Positions 31,934 through 40,092 of a stretch of 45,545 nucleotides of DNA are shown in pieces. The translations under genes were made by a program, and so were the position numbers. The DNA comes from Sphingomonas sp. Leaf339 (lineage in GTDB: Bacteria; Pseudomonadota; Alphaproteobacteria; Sphingomonadales; Sphingomonadaceae): the NCBI RefSeq assembly GCF_001426195.1, contig NZ_LMRS01000002.1, forward strand, positions 66,890-112,434, read 5' to 3'. Within the stretch, counting starts at the first letter, position 1. Each line of letters opens with the position of its first letter. Under the pieces are notes generated by a model. The model saw only the letters and a program-made list of their open reading frames with translations, was not told the origin of the DNA and searched no databases.

Positions 31934-34339
31934 ATGAGTGCGCTCACCAGCCTCTATCGCTCGCTGACCCGCCACAAGCTGTTCGCCGCGCTCAACATCG
32001 GCGGCCTAGCGCTCGGCATCGCGACGTTCCTGGTGCTGCTCCTGTTCGTTCGGTTCGAAACCGGGTTCGACCGCGCGATCCCGGGTGCGGACCAGCTGTA
32101 TGTGATCCAGGAACGCTATCACATGCCGGGATATCCCGAGGATCCGAACCCCTACACGATGGGGGGCCAACTCGATGTGCTGCGTGCCGACTATCCCGGA
32201 TTGCAGGGCACCCGGTACTGGGAGCAGAACGCCAGCGTCCGTCAGGGCAATACCGTGACCGCCGAGTCGCTGCGGGTCGTCGATCCCAACTTCTTCGCGC
32301 TGGTGCGTTATCCTGCAATCTCCGGTGATCCGATCCGCGCACTCGCCGATCCCGGTTCGGTCGTCGTTACCGAACGGATAGCGCGCAAATATTTCGGCAG
32401 CCAGCCGGCCATTGGTCGGGCGATGACGATCACGATCGACGGCAGCACCTTCACCTACCGCGTCGGTGCCGTGATCGCCGACATGCGTGACGACGTCAGT
32501 TTCCGCGGCGACCTGTTCGTGCCGCTCGTGCGCGCCCGCTTCGCCAACGATTGGTTCGATCATTGGGGCAGCACGACACTGTACACATTACTTCGTTTTC
32601 CCGACGCTGCCGCGGCGCGCGCGTTCGACGGCGAACTGCCGCGGTTCGCGGAACGGCATGTGTTCCCTGACGGCAACCTGAAAAAGGGTCAGTGGGAACA
32701 GTCGTTGCGGCCGCTGGTCGACAACCATCTCTATGATCCAGCGGACAGGAACGCGGTGATGACGCTGGGGATCGTCGGCGTCCTCACGCTGTTGATCGCA
32801 ATCGTCAATTACGTGAACCTCGCCACCGCACGATCGGGACTGCGCGCGCGCGAGGTCGCGATGCGCAAGGTACTTGGTGGCACCCGCGCGACGCTGATCC
32901 GGCAATTCACCGGCGAGGCGTTGGCGACCGTGGCGCTGGCCGCGCTGATCGGCCTCGCGCTTGCCGAACTCGCATTGCCCATGATCAATGCCGCGGGCGG
33001 AACGAAGCTCGCGCTGCACTATCTGGGATCGGGGTCGATCCTGCCGCCGCTGATCGCATTGGTGGTCGTCGTCGGGCTGATCGCGGGGATCTATCCGGCG
33101 CTGGTGCTGACCCAGTTCCAGCCCGCGGCGGTGCTCGCCTCCGCGCGCGCGCCGGGCGGCGGGCGGGCGGGTGCACGGCTGCGCGGTGCACTGGTCGTCT
33201 TCCAGTTCGGGATCGCCGTCGCCTTCGCGATCGGGACCGGCGTGATGCTGGCGCAGACCGCGCACGTCCGCGACGCCGATCTCGGCTTCAAGCGTGACGG
33301 CCTGTTCATCGTCCATGCCTTTGCCAATGTCGAACCCGCCGATCGCGCCGGCGTCTTGCGGGCGCTGGCGTCGCTGCCGGGGGTATCTGCGATCACGTCG
33401 GCGCAGAATGCTCCCGGCAGCCAAAGCACGACCAACACCTCGACCGTCTATCGTGCGGGCCTCGACGAAAGCCGCGGGCGATCGACGATGGATGTCGTGG
33501 TCGGCGACGATTACTTCGCGACCTTCGGTGCACGTCTGATCGCCGGACGCCTGTTCGATACCGCGCATCCGGGCGACGATACCGCCCTGCGTCAGGCCGG
33601 CAGCAAGGCGCCGTACAATGTGGTGGTCAATCGCACCGCCGCCGCCGACCTCGGTTTCGCAAGCCCCGCCGCCGCGATTGGCGGGACGCTGGAGGGTAAT
33701 GGTACGATGACGATCGTCGGCGTCGTCGACGACCTGCGCTTTCGTGGTCCACGGCAAGCGATCGGCGGGGTCGAATATCGCTATTCAAGCAAGCCGTTCG
33801 CCAGCGCGGTAGCGACGATCCGCTACAGCGGCGATCCCGCGCAGTTCCGCGATGCGGTCGAGGCGGCGTGGAAGAGGATCGCGCCGGCAGTGCCATTCGA
33901 GGGGCGGACGGTCGCGCAGAACCTCTACGAGGAATATTACAAGGCCGATGCCCAGCGCGCCCGGCTGTTCACCATCGGCGCGGTGCTCGCGATCTTGATC
34001 GGGTGCATCGGCCTCTATGGCCTCGCCGCGTTCGACACGTCGCGCCGCGTGAAGGAAATCGGCATACGCAAGACGATCGGCGCATCGACTACAGATGTGC
34101 TGCGCCTGTTGCTGACCACGTTCCTACGGCCAGTATTGATCGCCAGCATCGTCGCCTGGCCGATCGCCTATATCGCGATGCAACGCTGGCTGAGCGGGTT
34201 CGACGACCGGATCGCGCTGTCGCCCTGGTTCTTCCTTGCCGCGACCGTGGCGGCGATCATCATCGCGACGGCCACAATCTTCGTTCAGGCGTGGCGTGTG
34301 GCCAGAGCGGAACCCGCTATCGCACTGCGCTACGAATGA
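31934..34339 (+). CDS. FtsX/MacB-type ABC permease, copy 2
   Basis: The 801-residue paralogue of the preceding permease starts MSALTSLYRSLTRHK, 13 bases after it. It has the same order of membrane helix, periplasmic domain, FtsX domain (ARSGLRAREVAMRKVLGGTR), anchor, second periplasmic domain and second FtsX domain (DTSRRVKEIGIRKTIGAST). The membrane parts are closely conserved between copies while the periplasmic domains differ much more. This suggests tandem duplication followed by divergence into two halves of a heterodimer that share one ATPase, though two separate homodimeric exporters are also possible. It is convergent with the response regulator gene. Confidence 0.93.
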   Translation: MSALTSLYRSLTRHKLFAALNIGGLALGIATFLVLLLFVRFETGFDRAIPGADQLYVIQERYHMPGYPEDPNPYTMGGQLDVLRADYPGLQGTRYWEQNASVRQGNTVTAESLRVVDPNFFALVRYPAISGDPIRALADPGSVVVTERIARKYFGSQPAIGRAMTITIDGSTFTYRVGAVIADMRDDVSFRGDLFVPLVRARFANDWFDHWGSTTLYTLLRFPDAAAARAFDGELPRFAERHVFPDGNLKKGQWEQSLRPLVDNHLYDPADRNAVMTLGIVGVLTLLIAIVNYVNLATARSGLRAREVAMRKVLGGTRATLIRQFTGEALATVALAALIGLALAELALPMINAAGGTKLALHYLGSGSILPPLIALVVVVGLIAGIYPALVLTQFQPAAVLASARAPGGGRAGARLRGALVVFQFGIAVAFAIGTGVMLAQTAHVRDADLGFKRDGLFIVHAFANVEPADRAGVLRALASLPGVSAITSAQNAPGSQSTTNTSTVYRAGLDESRGRSTMDVVVGDDYFATFGARLIAGRLFDTAHPGDDTALRQAGSKAPYNVVVNRTAAADLGFASPAAAIGGTLEGNGTMTIVGVVDDLRFRGPRQAIGGVEYRYSSKPFASAVATIRYSGDPAQFRDAVEAAWKRIAPAVPFEGRTVAQNLYEEYYKADAQRARLFTIGAVLAILIGCIGLYGLAAFDTSRRVKEIGIRKTIGASTTDVLRLLLTTFLRPVLIASIVAWPIAYIAMQRWLSGFDDRIALSPWFFLAATVAAIIIATATIFVQAWRVARAEPAIALRYE

Positions 34340-34370
34340 GCGCCGACGACCAGCGTGTCCGCCCCCCTGC

Positions 34371-34778
34371 TCAGACCGCCTGCTTCAGTGGTTCCGGCTG
34401 TTTGCCATCGGGCAGCATCTCGCGAAGATGGGCGTGGATCATCCGATCGTTGAACGGCTTCTGGATGAAACTCGCCTTGGCCGGCATGTCGCCGTCCACC
34501 GGCTGGATCCGCCCGCTGGCGATGACGATCTCGATCCATGGATAATGCTCGGCGACATGGTGGGCCAGGGCGAAGCCGTTGGTGTCACCCGGCATCTCGA
34601 CATCGGAGAACAACAGGATGATCTTGTCGGCCTGCTCGGCCAGGATCGCCTTGGCCTCGTCACCGCTGACGGCATCTAGCGATCGAAAGCCGGCATCTTC
34701 GATGATCGCACACGCGTCCATCAGGATGATCGGATCGTCATCGACGATCAGCGCATAGGGCACGGTTGACATGGTCAT
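34371..34778 (-). CDS. Single-domain response regulator (CheY-like)
   Basis: The 135-residue product is only a receiver domain: YALIVDDDPIILMD with acidic pocket Asp13-15, phospho-acceptor Asp59 in LLFSDVEMPG, and Lys in FIQKPF. I start at MTMSTVPYAL; MSTVPYAL, two codons later, is equally possible. No output domain follows, so it should act by phosphotransfer or protein contact. It lies 51 bases downstream of the LOV kinase on the same strand, its natural partner. HWE kinases commonly pair with such receivers in alphaproteobacterial stress and light pathways. Confidence 0.92.
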   Translation of the reverse strand: MTMSTVPYALIVDDDPIILMDACAIIEDAGFRSLDAVSGDEAKAILAEQADKIILLFSDVEMPGDTNGFALAHHVAEHYPWIEIVIASGRIQPVDGDMPAKASFIQKPFNDRMIHAHLREMLPDGKQPEPLKQAV

Positions 34779-34829
34779 GACGCGCCAACGGCCTCGGACG
34801 GCATACGTTGCGATCAATATCGACGCCGG

Positions 34830-36329
34830 TCAGGTTTTACCCGCGCCACTGTCCTCCGATTCCGGTAATGGCGCGACGGCGGTGAAGACCACGCCGGTGG
34901 GGCGATACTCTATATGCGCGGTACCCGAAATTTCGCTCGCGAGCACCCGTTGGATCAGTTTCGATCCAAAACCGGTCCGGGTCGGCATGGCGACCGCCGG
35001 TCCGCCTGTCTCCTCCCACGTGATGTGCAACCGGGCCGGATCGACGCCGTTCTCGATCCGCCAGCGCACCGCCACATGCCCTTCGGGTATGGAGAGAGCG
35101 CCGTACTTCGCGGCGTTGGTGCCCAGTTCATGCAAGGCCAATGAGAGGCCAACGGCGATCCGCGGCGGAATATGGATATCGGGGCCTTCCGCCATGATCC
35201 GGTCGCCCTCGTCGGTGCGGAACGGCGCCAGCGAGCGATCCACGAGCGTGGCCATCGCCGCTCGTTCCCAGCGATCGTTGACCAACATGTCGTTGGCCTT
35301 GTCCATCGCCTGGATACGCCCAGCCAATGTATCGGCCGCGCTCTCCAGCGAGGTGGCATTGCGCAGGGTCTGCCCGACGATCGCCTGCAGCGTCGCCAGC
35401 ATGTTCTTGACCCGGTGGCTCAGTTCATGCGCCAGCATCGACCGATGTTCCTCGGCCCGCTTTCGCTCGGTGATGTTCTGCGAAACACCGACCAGCAGCA
35501 GCGGCGAGCCATCGGCACGGCGGAACACCTGTCCCCGCACCGCCAGCCACCGTTCCTCGCCGTTCGGCGTGTGGATGCGGTATTCGACGTCATAGTCGCC
35601 GGTTTCTTCAAGCGCGATGCGTAGCGCCTCGTCACGACGCGCCCGATCGTCCGGATGCACCGCGGATTCGATGTCGCGGTAGACAAACGGCGTCGCCAGC
35701 GATCGTCCCCAGTTGTCCTTGCACCCATCGGTGACCGTCATGCGCTTGGTCGCGAGATCGATGCTCCACGATCCCAGCTGTGCGGCTTCGAGCGCGAAAC
35801 GAAGGCGGCTCTCCGCCTGGACCAGATCGCTGGTCCGCTGACCCACCTCGGCCTCGAGAACGTCGCGATCGCGTTGCAGATTCACCAGACGTTCGCGTTC
35901 GATCGTCACGTCGAACTGGGACGCGAAGAAATAGGTCACGTGACCTTCTTCGTCGAAGACCGGAGACACCAGCAACCGGTTCCAAAACGTGCTGCCGTCC
36001 TTGCGGTAATTGAGCAGTTCGAGTTCGATGGACTGACGTTGGGCAATGGCATGACGCAGCCTCGCAACGTCTTCGCGGTTCGTCTCTGGCCCTTGCAGGA
36101 ACCGACAATTGCGGCCCAGAATCTCGCTTTCGGCGAAACCCGTCAGCTTCGCGAAAGCGCCGTTGACGAAGACGATCGGGTTGTCGTCCTGTCCGGGATC
36201 GGTGATGACCATCGGCATTCGCGTCGCCCGAACCGCCGCCGCGAAAGGATCGGTTCCCCGATCCTTTCGCACCAGTTCATGCTCGATGCGGGACTGTTCC
36301 TGCTCGTTAATCAACGGACGGCTCCGCAC
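34830..36329 (-). CDS. LOV-PAS-HWE blue-light histidine kinase
   Basis: The 499-residue soluble kinase has a LOV photoreceptor domain (about 28-145) with the signature GRNCRFLQG, whose Cys75 would form the flavin adduct under blue light. A coiled-coil linker and a second PAS domain (about 175-290, ending NITERKRAEE) follow. The kinase core is HWE-type: phospho-acceptor His305 in HELSHRVKNMLATLQ and ATPase motif ALHELGTNAAKYGAL. This is the layout of the Brucella/Erythrobacter LOV-HWE kinases plus one extra PAS. The start is uncertain: GTG at 36329 is the longest, with TTG and GTG choices within the first 20 codons. The blue-light call is strong from the motif. Confidence 0.93.
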   Translation of the reverse strand: MRSRPLINEQEQSRIEHELVRKDRGTDPFAAAVRATRMPMVITDPGQDDNPIVFVNGAFAKLTGFAESEILGRNCRFLQGPETNREDVARLRHAIAQRQSIELELLNYRKDGSTFWNRLLVSPVFDEEGHVTYFFASQFDVTIERERLVNLQRDRDVLEAEVGQRTSDLVQAESRLRFALEAAQLGSWSIDLATKRMTVTDGCKDNWGRSLATPFVYRDIESAVHPDDRARRDEALRIALEETGDYDVEYRIHTPNGEERWLAVRGQVFRRADGSPLLLVGVSQNITERKRAEEHRSMLAHELSHRVKNMLATLQAIVGQTLRNATSLESAADTLAGRIQAMDKANDMLVNDRWERAAMATLVDRSLAPFRTDEGDRIMAEGPDIHIPPRIAVGLSLALHELGTNAAKYGALSIPEGHVAVRWRIENGVDPARLHITWEETGGPAVAMPTRTGFGSKLIQRVLASEISGTAHIEYRPTGVVFTAVAPLPESEDSGAGKT

Positions 36330-36550
36330 ATTCCGCAGGTTTCCCGGAATATTCGGTCAACGGTGAGAAACGGGGGCCGGTCGAACGCGTTACCGGCAAA
36401 CGATCATGTAATGGTGAACGCAATGGTACGATCCAGGACTATGCCAGGCGCTCGCGCTACCCGCCGGACTCGCATCCAGCGACCGTGTCGACCTTCTGGA
36501 AGGCTGAGTTATGTTCGCCGGTAACGTAGGAACAAAGTTGCGTCGGTCCA

Positions 36551-36564
36551 CTTGTGCACACAAG
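36551..36564. promoter_or_regulatory. Dyad CTTGTG-CA-CACAAG upstream of the Crp/Fnr gene
   Basis: A perfect 6-bp inverted repeat with a 2-base centre lies 34 bases before the Crp/Fnr start. It could be an autoregulatory site, but the spacing is shorter than a classical Crp/Fnr box. The 269-base region 36330-36598 between the LOV kinase and this gene holds no other gene. Confidence 0.35.
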
Positions 36565-36598
36565 TCGCGAAATGTGCCTCTCACGCTCAGGAATTATG

Positions 36599-37333
36599 AT
36601 GTTAGGGCCTTCCCCCGATGATCTTTCGGGCAACATCCTGCTCGGAACACTGAACGAGGCGGACCGCCGCCGGCTGGCGCCGCATATGGTCGTCCTCGAT
36701 CTTAAAGCGCACGATATCCTGCAACCCGCCGGTGAAGACGTCATTCACACATGGTTTCCCTGTGGATCGGCGATGGCGGCGTTCTGCATCAGCACCAATG
36801 ACGGCTCGACCACCGTGGAGGTAGCTTTGGTCGGTTGTGAGGGGGCCATTGGCGGCATCGTCTCCAACGGCCACCTGCCTGCCTATTCCACGGCGCAGGT
36901 CCGCTATGGTGGACGATTCATGCGGGTGAAAACCTCCGCGCTGGAACAGGCCAAGCTCGATTCCCTGACGCTGCGTCACTGGTTCTCGCGATATTCGGAT
37001 TGCCTCCTGGCCCAGGTCTTCCAGACGGCAGCCTGCAATGCCACCCACTCGATTTCGCAGCGAACGGCGAAATGGCTGCTGGCCGCCGTCAACCGGACGC
37101 ACTCTCCCGAATTCGCGATGACCCATGAACAACTCGCCCAAGTGCTTGGCGTGGGGCGGACCTTCGTCACCCGCGTCATCAGCCGACTGCGGGCAGAAGG
37201 CACCATCGCCACGCGTCGGGGCGTATTCATCGTCAAGGACGAACAGGTCCTGCGAGACGCATCATGCGGCTGCACGGCGATGATCGAAAACCATTACGAC
37301 ACGGTGATGCACGGCATATACCCGATCGAGTAG
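36599..37333 (+). CDS. Crp/Fnr-family transcriptional regulator
   Basis: The 244-residue product has an N-terminal cyclic-nucleotide-binding-type beta-barrel (LNEADRRRLAPHMVVLDLKAHDILQPAGE) and a C-terminal winged helix-turn-helix (MTHEQLAQVLGVGRTFVTRVISRLRAEGTIATRRG). AGGA lies six bases before the ATG at 36599; ATG at 36596 is one codon earlier. It lacks the N-terminal Cys cluster of oxygen-sensing Fnr, and the barrel lacks an obvious cAMP-binding motif, so its signal is unknown. It carries a SCGC pair near the end. It is divergent from the LOV kinase, which raises the possibility of a shared light or stress circuit. Confidence 0.9.
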   Translation: MLGPSPDDLSGNILLGTLNEADRRRLAPHMVVLDLKAHDILQPAGEDVIHTWFPCGSAMAAFCISTNDGSTTVEVALVGCEGAIGGIVSNGHLPAYSTAQVRYGGRFMRVKTSALEQAKLDSLTLRHWFSRYSDCLLAQVFQTAACNATHSISQRTAKWLLAAVNRTHSPEFAMTHEQLAQVLGVGRTFVTRVISRLRAEGTIATRRGVFIVKDEQVLRDASCGCTAMIENHYDTVMHGIYPIE

Positions 37334-37360
37334 CACGAGCGCGTGGGACGGAATGTCCGG

Positions 37361-37387
37361 GTGACAGGCCCTGCCCACGGCTATAAT
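37361..37387 (+). promoter_or_regulatory. Promoter candidate with consensus TATAAT, nearly leaderless
   Basis: TATAAT (37382-37387) is a perfect -10 in otherwise GC-rich DNA; GTGACA (37361-37366) is a fair -35 with a 15-base spacer. Transcription should start near 37394, almost at the GTG codon at 37396, so the mRNA would be leaderless or nearly so. Confidence 0.5.
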
Positions 37388-37395
37388 CGCCAAGT

Positions 37396-37806
37396 GTGCA
37401 AGCCATCCGGCATCTGATCGCGCAACGATACCTCGCCGTGCTGATCTGCGCGGCGACGCTGCTGTTGAAGCTGTTGGTGCCGACCGGTTACATGATCGAC
37501 AGCGATCACGGTCGTCTCGCCATCACCATCTGTTCGGGCACTGCGCCGAGCGCGATGCCGATGGATATGACCGCAACGCACGGCGACATGGCCGATCACG
37601 GCAAGCCGAAGGATCACGGCAAGGCCGAAATGCCCTGCGCCTTTTCGGGTCTGTCGGCCGCCGTCCTGGGTCCGATCGACCCCCTCCAGCTCGCAGCGCT
37701 GATCGCCTTCGTCCTAACCGTCGGTCTGGCTGCCGCCGTCCTGCCGGCACCATCGCGCCCTGCCCATCTGCGCCCTCCGTTGCGCGGACCACCGGCCTAC
37801 CGCTGA
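37396..37806 (+). CDS. DUF2946-type protein with Met/His-rich segment
   Basis: The 136-residue product starts at GTG (37396), giving MQAIRHLIAQ and a hydrophobic helix (YLAVLICAATLLLKLLVP, about residues 12-29). A Met/His/Asp-rich segment (residues about 54-81: MPMDMTATHGDMADHG, then KDHGKAEMPC) resembles copper-binding sequences. A second membrane helix (about 95-117) follows, with a Pro-rich tail. This is the DUF2946 family, often located beside TonB receptors, including copper receptors. It leads a probable operon with a TonB receptor and PepSY protein. The metal-binding role is inferred from composition. Confidence 0.78.
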   Translation: MQAIRHLIAQRYLAVLICAATLLLKLLVPTGYMIDSDHGRLAITICSGTAPSAMPMDMTATHGDMADHGKPKDHGKAEMPCAFSGLSAAVLGPIDPLQLAALIAFVLTVGLAAAVLPAPSRPAHLRPPLRGPPAYR

Positions 37807-37816
37807 ACTGTCCTCC

Positions 37817-37870
37817 CGCGCCGCTTCGTCGGCGCGTTCTTGAACTGCGGCCCGCGCCTTCGGCGTCGGG
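37817..37870 (+). other. Two consecutive hairpins between DUF2946 and TonB receptor genes
   Basis: CGCGCCG (37817-37823) pairs perfectly with CGGCGCG (37830-37836) and is followed by TTCTT, then a second stem CCCGCGCC/GGCGTCGGG (37851-37870) with one bulge. The pair fills most of the 82-base gap. It may attenuate, process or protect the mRNA between the two genes. Confidence 0.45.
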
Positions 37871-37888
37871 TAGGTCAAAGGTATTCCC

Positions 37889-40090
37889 ATGCTCCGATTA
37901 TCGCTGCTGGCGGGCGCGGCTGCGCCCTGCCTGCTGCTGGCCGTTCCGGCCGGCGCCCAGACGCGCGACGCCACCGATGCGACCATCCTCGTCACCGGCC
38001 AGCGGGATCCGCTCAAGCTGAACGACCAGGCGCAGGCGGGCAGCCGGCTGGGTCTGACGATCCGGGAAACGCCGGCCAGCGTCGAAGTGATGACGCAGGA
38101 CGACCTTCAACTGCGCGGGCTTCGCACCGCTCGCGAAGCGTTCGATGGCGTCGTCGGCGCCATCGCCGGCAATGTGCCGGGCAACCCGGCGGTCGTCAGC
38201 TTGCGCGGTTTCGCCGGCAACACCGTCTCGATCCTTCAGGACGGGGTGCGGGTATCGACCTCGACCGTGGTCCAGCGTGACAGCAACATCTGGCATTACG
38301 ACCGGATCGAGGTTCTGAAGGGACCGGCGTCGGTCCTTTACGGCGAGGGCGCGCTGGCCGGCGTCGTCAACAAGGTGACGCGCAAGCCGATCCTCGGCGA
38401 ACGCCATCTCGATACGCTGCTATCGATCGGAAGCTTCGACACGGCGTTCGCCGCCGGCGGGATCAACCTGCCGGTGTCAGCGACGATCGCGGTACGCGCC
38501 GACGCCAGCTACCAGCGATCGGACAGCCTCTATGATGTCGACAACAACGACACCTTCTCCGCCGGCCTGACCGCGAGCGGGCTGTGGCGGCCGAGTGACC
38601 GCCTATCGCTGCTCATCGCGGTCGATCATGTCGAGGATCGTTACGATGCGACCTATCAGGGCCTGCCGCTGATCCCCGGTCGGTACGCACTGCGCCCGAG
38701 CGATGCCGTGACGACGGACAACGGCCTGGTCGCCGATCGCGCGCTCCGCCACCGCAACTATAATCCGCAAGGGGCCTATTCCGGTGCCGACGAGACGACC
38801 CTGCGCTCCCGGTTGGACTGGACGATCGCCAGCGGCTGGACCTTCGCGCTCGATCTGACGAGCTATACCGCGAAACGCGCGTTCCTGCTGGCGGACAGCC
38901 AGACCTTCGTCGCGCCGACGCCTGCCTTCTCGAACGGTAGCTTCCGCCAGAGCTATCAGGATTTTCGCCACGATCATCAGTTTTGGAACGCGCGCGGCGT
39001 GATCGGCAACGATAGCCGCATCGGGGGCTTGCGCAACCGCTTCACCTTTGGTGTCGAGCACAACAAGACCGATTTCGTCAGCCTGCGGCAACAGGCGCCG
39101 GTCACTGCCCTGCCGGCGGTGGACGTCCGCAATCCGGCGGTCGTCCCGGTGCCGACCACGACCGCGATCTTCACCACCACCAACGTCACTTTCGATTCTC
39201 GTCTAAAACAAACGTCAATATTCGCGGAAGATGCGCTGAACCTGACGTCCAAGTGGCTGCTGGTCGGCGGTGTGCGCTGGGATCACATCGCGCTTACCCG
39301 CGCGACGATCCAGAATGCGACCGGCGCGGTCGATCGCAACAGCCCGACCTTCAATCCCGTCTCCTGGCGGGCGGGGACGACGTGGGACATGGGCGGCGGT
39401 CTGACCCTCTATGCGCAATACACGACCGCGGTCTCGCCGGTATCTTCGATCCTGCTCGCCTCGATCGCCAACAGCCGGTTCCGGCTGACCAAGGGCCGCG
39501 CCTATGAAGCAGGGTTCAAGGCGAGCGGATGGGGTGGCCGCGCCAGCGTCACCGGCGCCGCCTATCGCATCATGCAAAACGACATCCTGACCCGCGACCC
39601 GAACAATCCGGCGCTGACGGTTCAGGGTGGTCGCCAATCGTCGCAGGGTGTCGAGCTGTCGGCGGTCGTCGCACCGATCAAAGCGCTGCGCCTGTCCGGC
39701 GGTGCCGCCTATACCGACGCACAATATGAAGAGCTGTCGGAACTGGCGGGCGGCATGCGATTCGACCGGCGCGGTAACCGCCCGATCAACATCCCCTCGA
39801 CCACGGTCAACGCCTCGGCCCTCTACACCATCGCCGACACGGTGACGCTGGGTGGGTTCCTCCGCCACGCCAGCGCCTTCTACACCGATACCGCCAATGC
39901 CATCCGGGTCGCCGGCCACACCGTGTTCGACGCCAGCCTGTCGTTCCCGGTCAGCCGTCAGGCGACCCTGACGCTGCGCGGTCGCAACCTGACCGACGCC
40001 TTCTACGGTGAGTATTCCGGCTACCCGACCACCAACGTCTATATCGGCGCACCGCGATCGTTCGAGGTCGCGCTGGCGACGCGGTTCTGA
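37889..40090 (+). CDS. TonB-dependent siderophore-type receptor
   Basis: The 733-residue outer-membrane receptor has a signal peptide (LLAVPAGA|Q, about residue 23), a TonB-box-like ATILVTGQR, a plug domain with SLRGFAGNTVSILQDGVRV and DRIEVLKGPASVLYGEGALAGVVNKVTRKP (the siderophore-receptor signature), and a 22-strand barrel ending in Phe. AAAGG lies about eight bases upstream. It is between a Met/His-rich DUF2946 protein and a PepSY protein: a standard metal-chelate uptake set. Ferric siderophore is the default ligand; a copper chelate is possible given the neighbour. Confidence 0.94.
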   Translation: MLRLSLLAGAAAPCLLLAVPAGAQTRDATDATILVTGQRDPLKLNDQAQAGSRLGLTIRETPASVEVMTQDDLQLRGLRTAREAFDGVVGAIAGNVPGNPAVVSLRGFAGNTVSILQDGVRVSTSTVVQRDSNIWHYDRIEVLKGPASVLYGEGALAGVVNKVTRKPILGERHLDTLLSIGSFDTAFAAGGINLPVSATIAVRADASYQRSDSLYDVDNNDTFSAGLTASGLWRPSDRLSLLIAVDHVEDRYDATYQGLPLIPGRYALRPSDAVTTDNGLVADRALRHRNYNPQGAYSGADETTLRSRLDWTIASGWTFALDLTSYTAKRAFLLADSQTFVAPTPAFSNGSFRQSYQDFRHDHQFWNARGVIGNDSRIGGLRNRFTFGVEHNKTDFVSLRQQAPVTALPAVDVRNPAVVPVPTTTAIFTTTNVTFDSRLKQTSIFAEDALNLTSKWLLVGGVRWDHIALTRATIQNATGAVDRNSPTFNPVSWRAGTTWDMGGGLTLYAQYTTAVSPVSSILLASIANSRFRLTKGRAYEAGFKASGWGGRASVTGAAYRIMQNDILTRDPNNPALTVQGGRQSSQGVELSAVVAPIKALRLSGGAAYTDAQYEELSELAGGMRFDRRGNRPINIPSTTVNASALYTIADTVTLGGFLRHASAFYTDTANAIRVAGHTVFDASLSFPVSRQATLTLRGRNLTDAFYGEYSGYPTTNVYIGAPRSFEVALATRF

Positions 40091-40092
40091 GC

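Noticed and set aside
36529..36549. GGAAC that might be an EcfG-type general stress promoter before the Crp/Fnr gene
   Set aside because: No CGTT-type -10 element follows at the required 16-17 base spacing.
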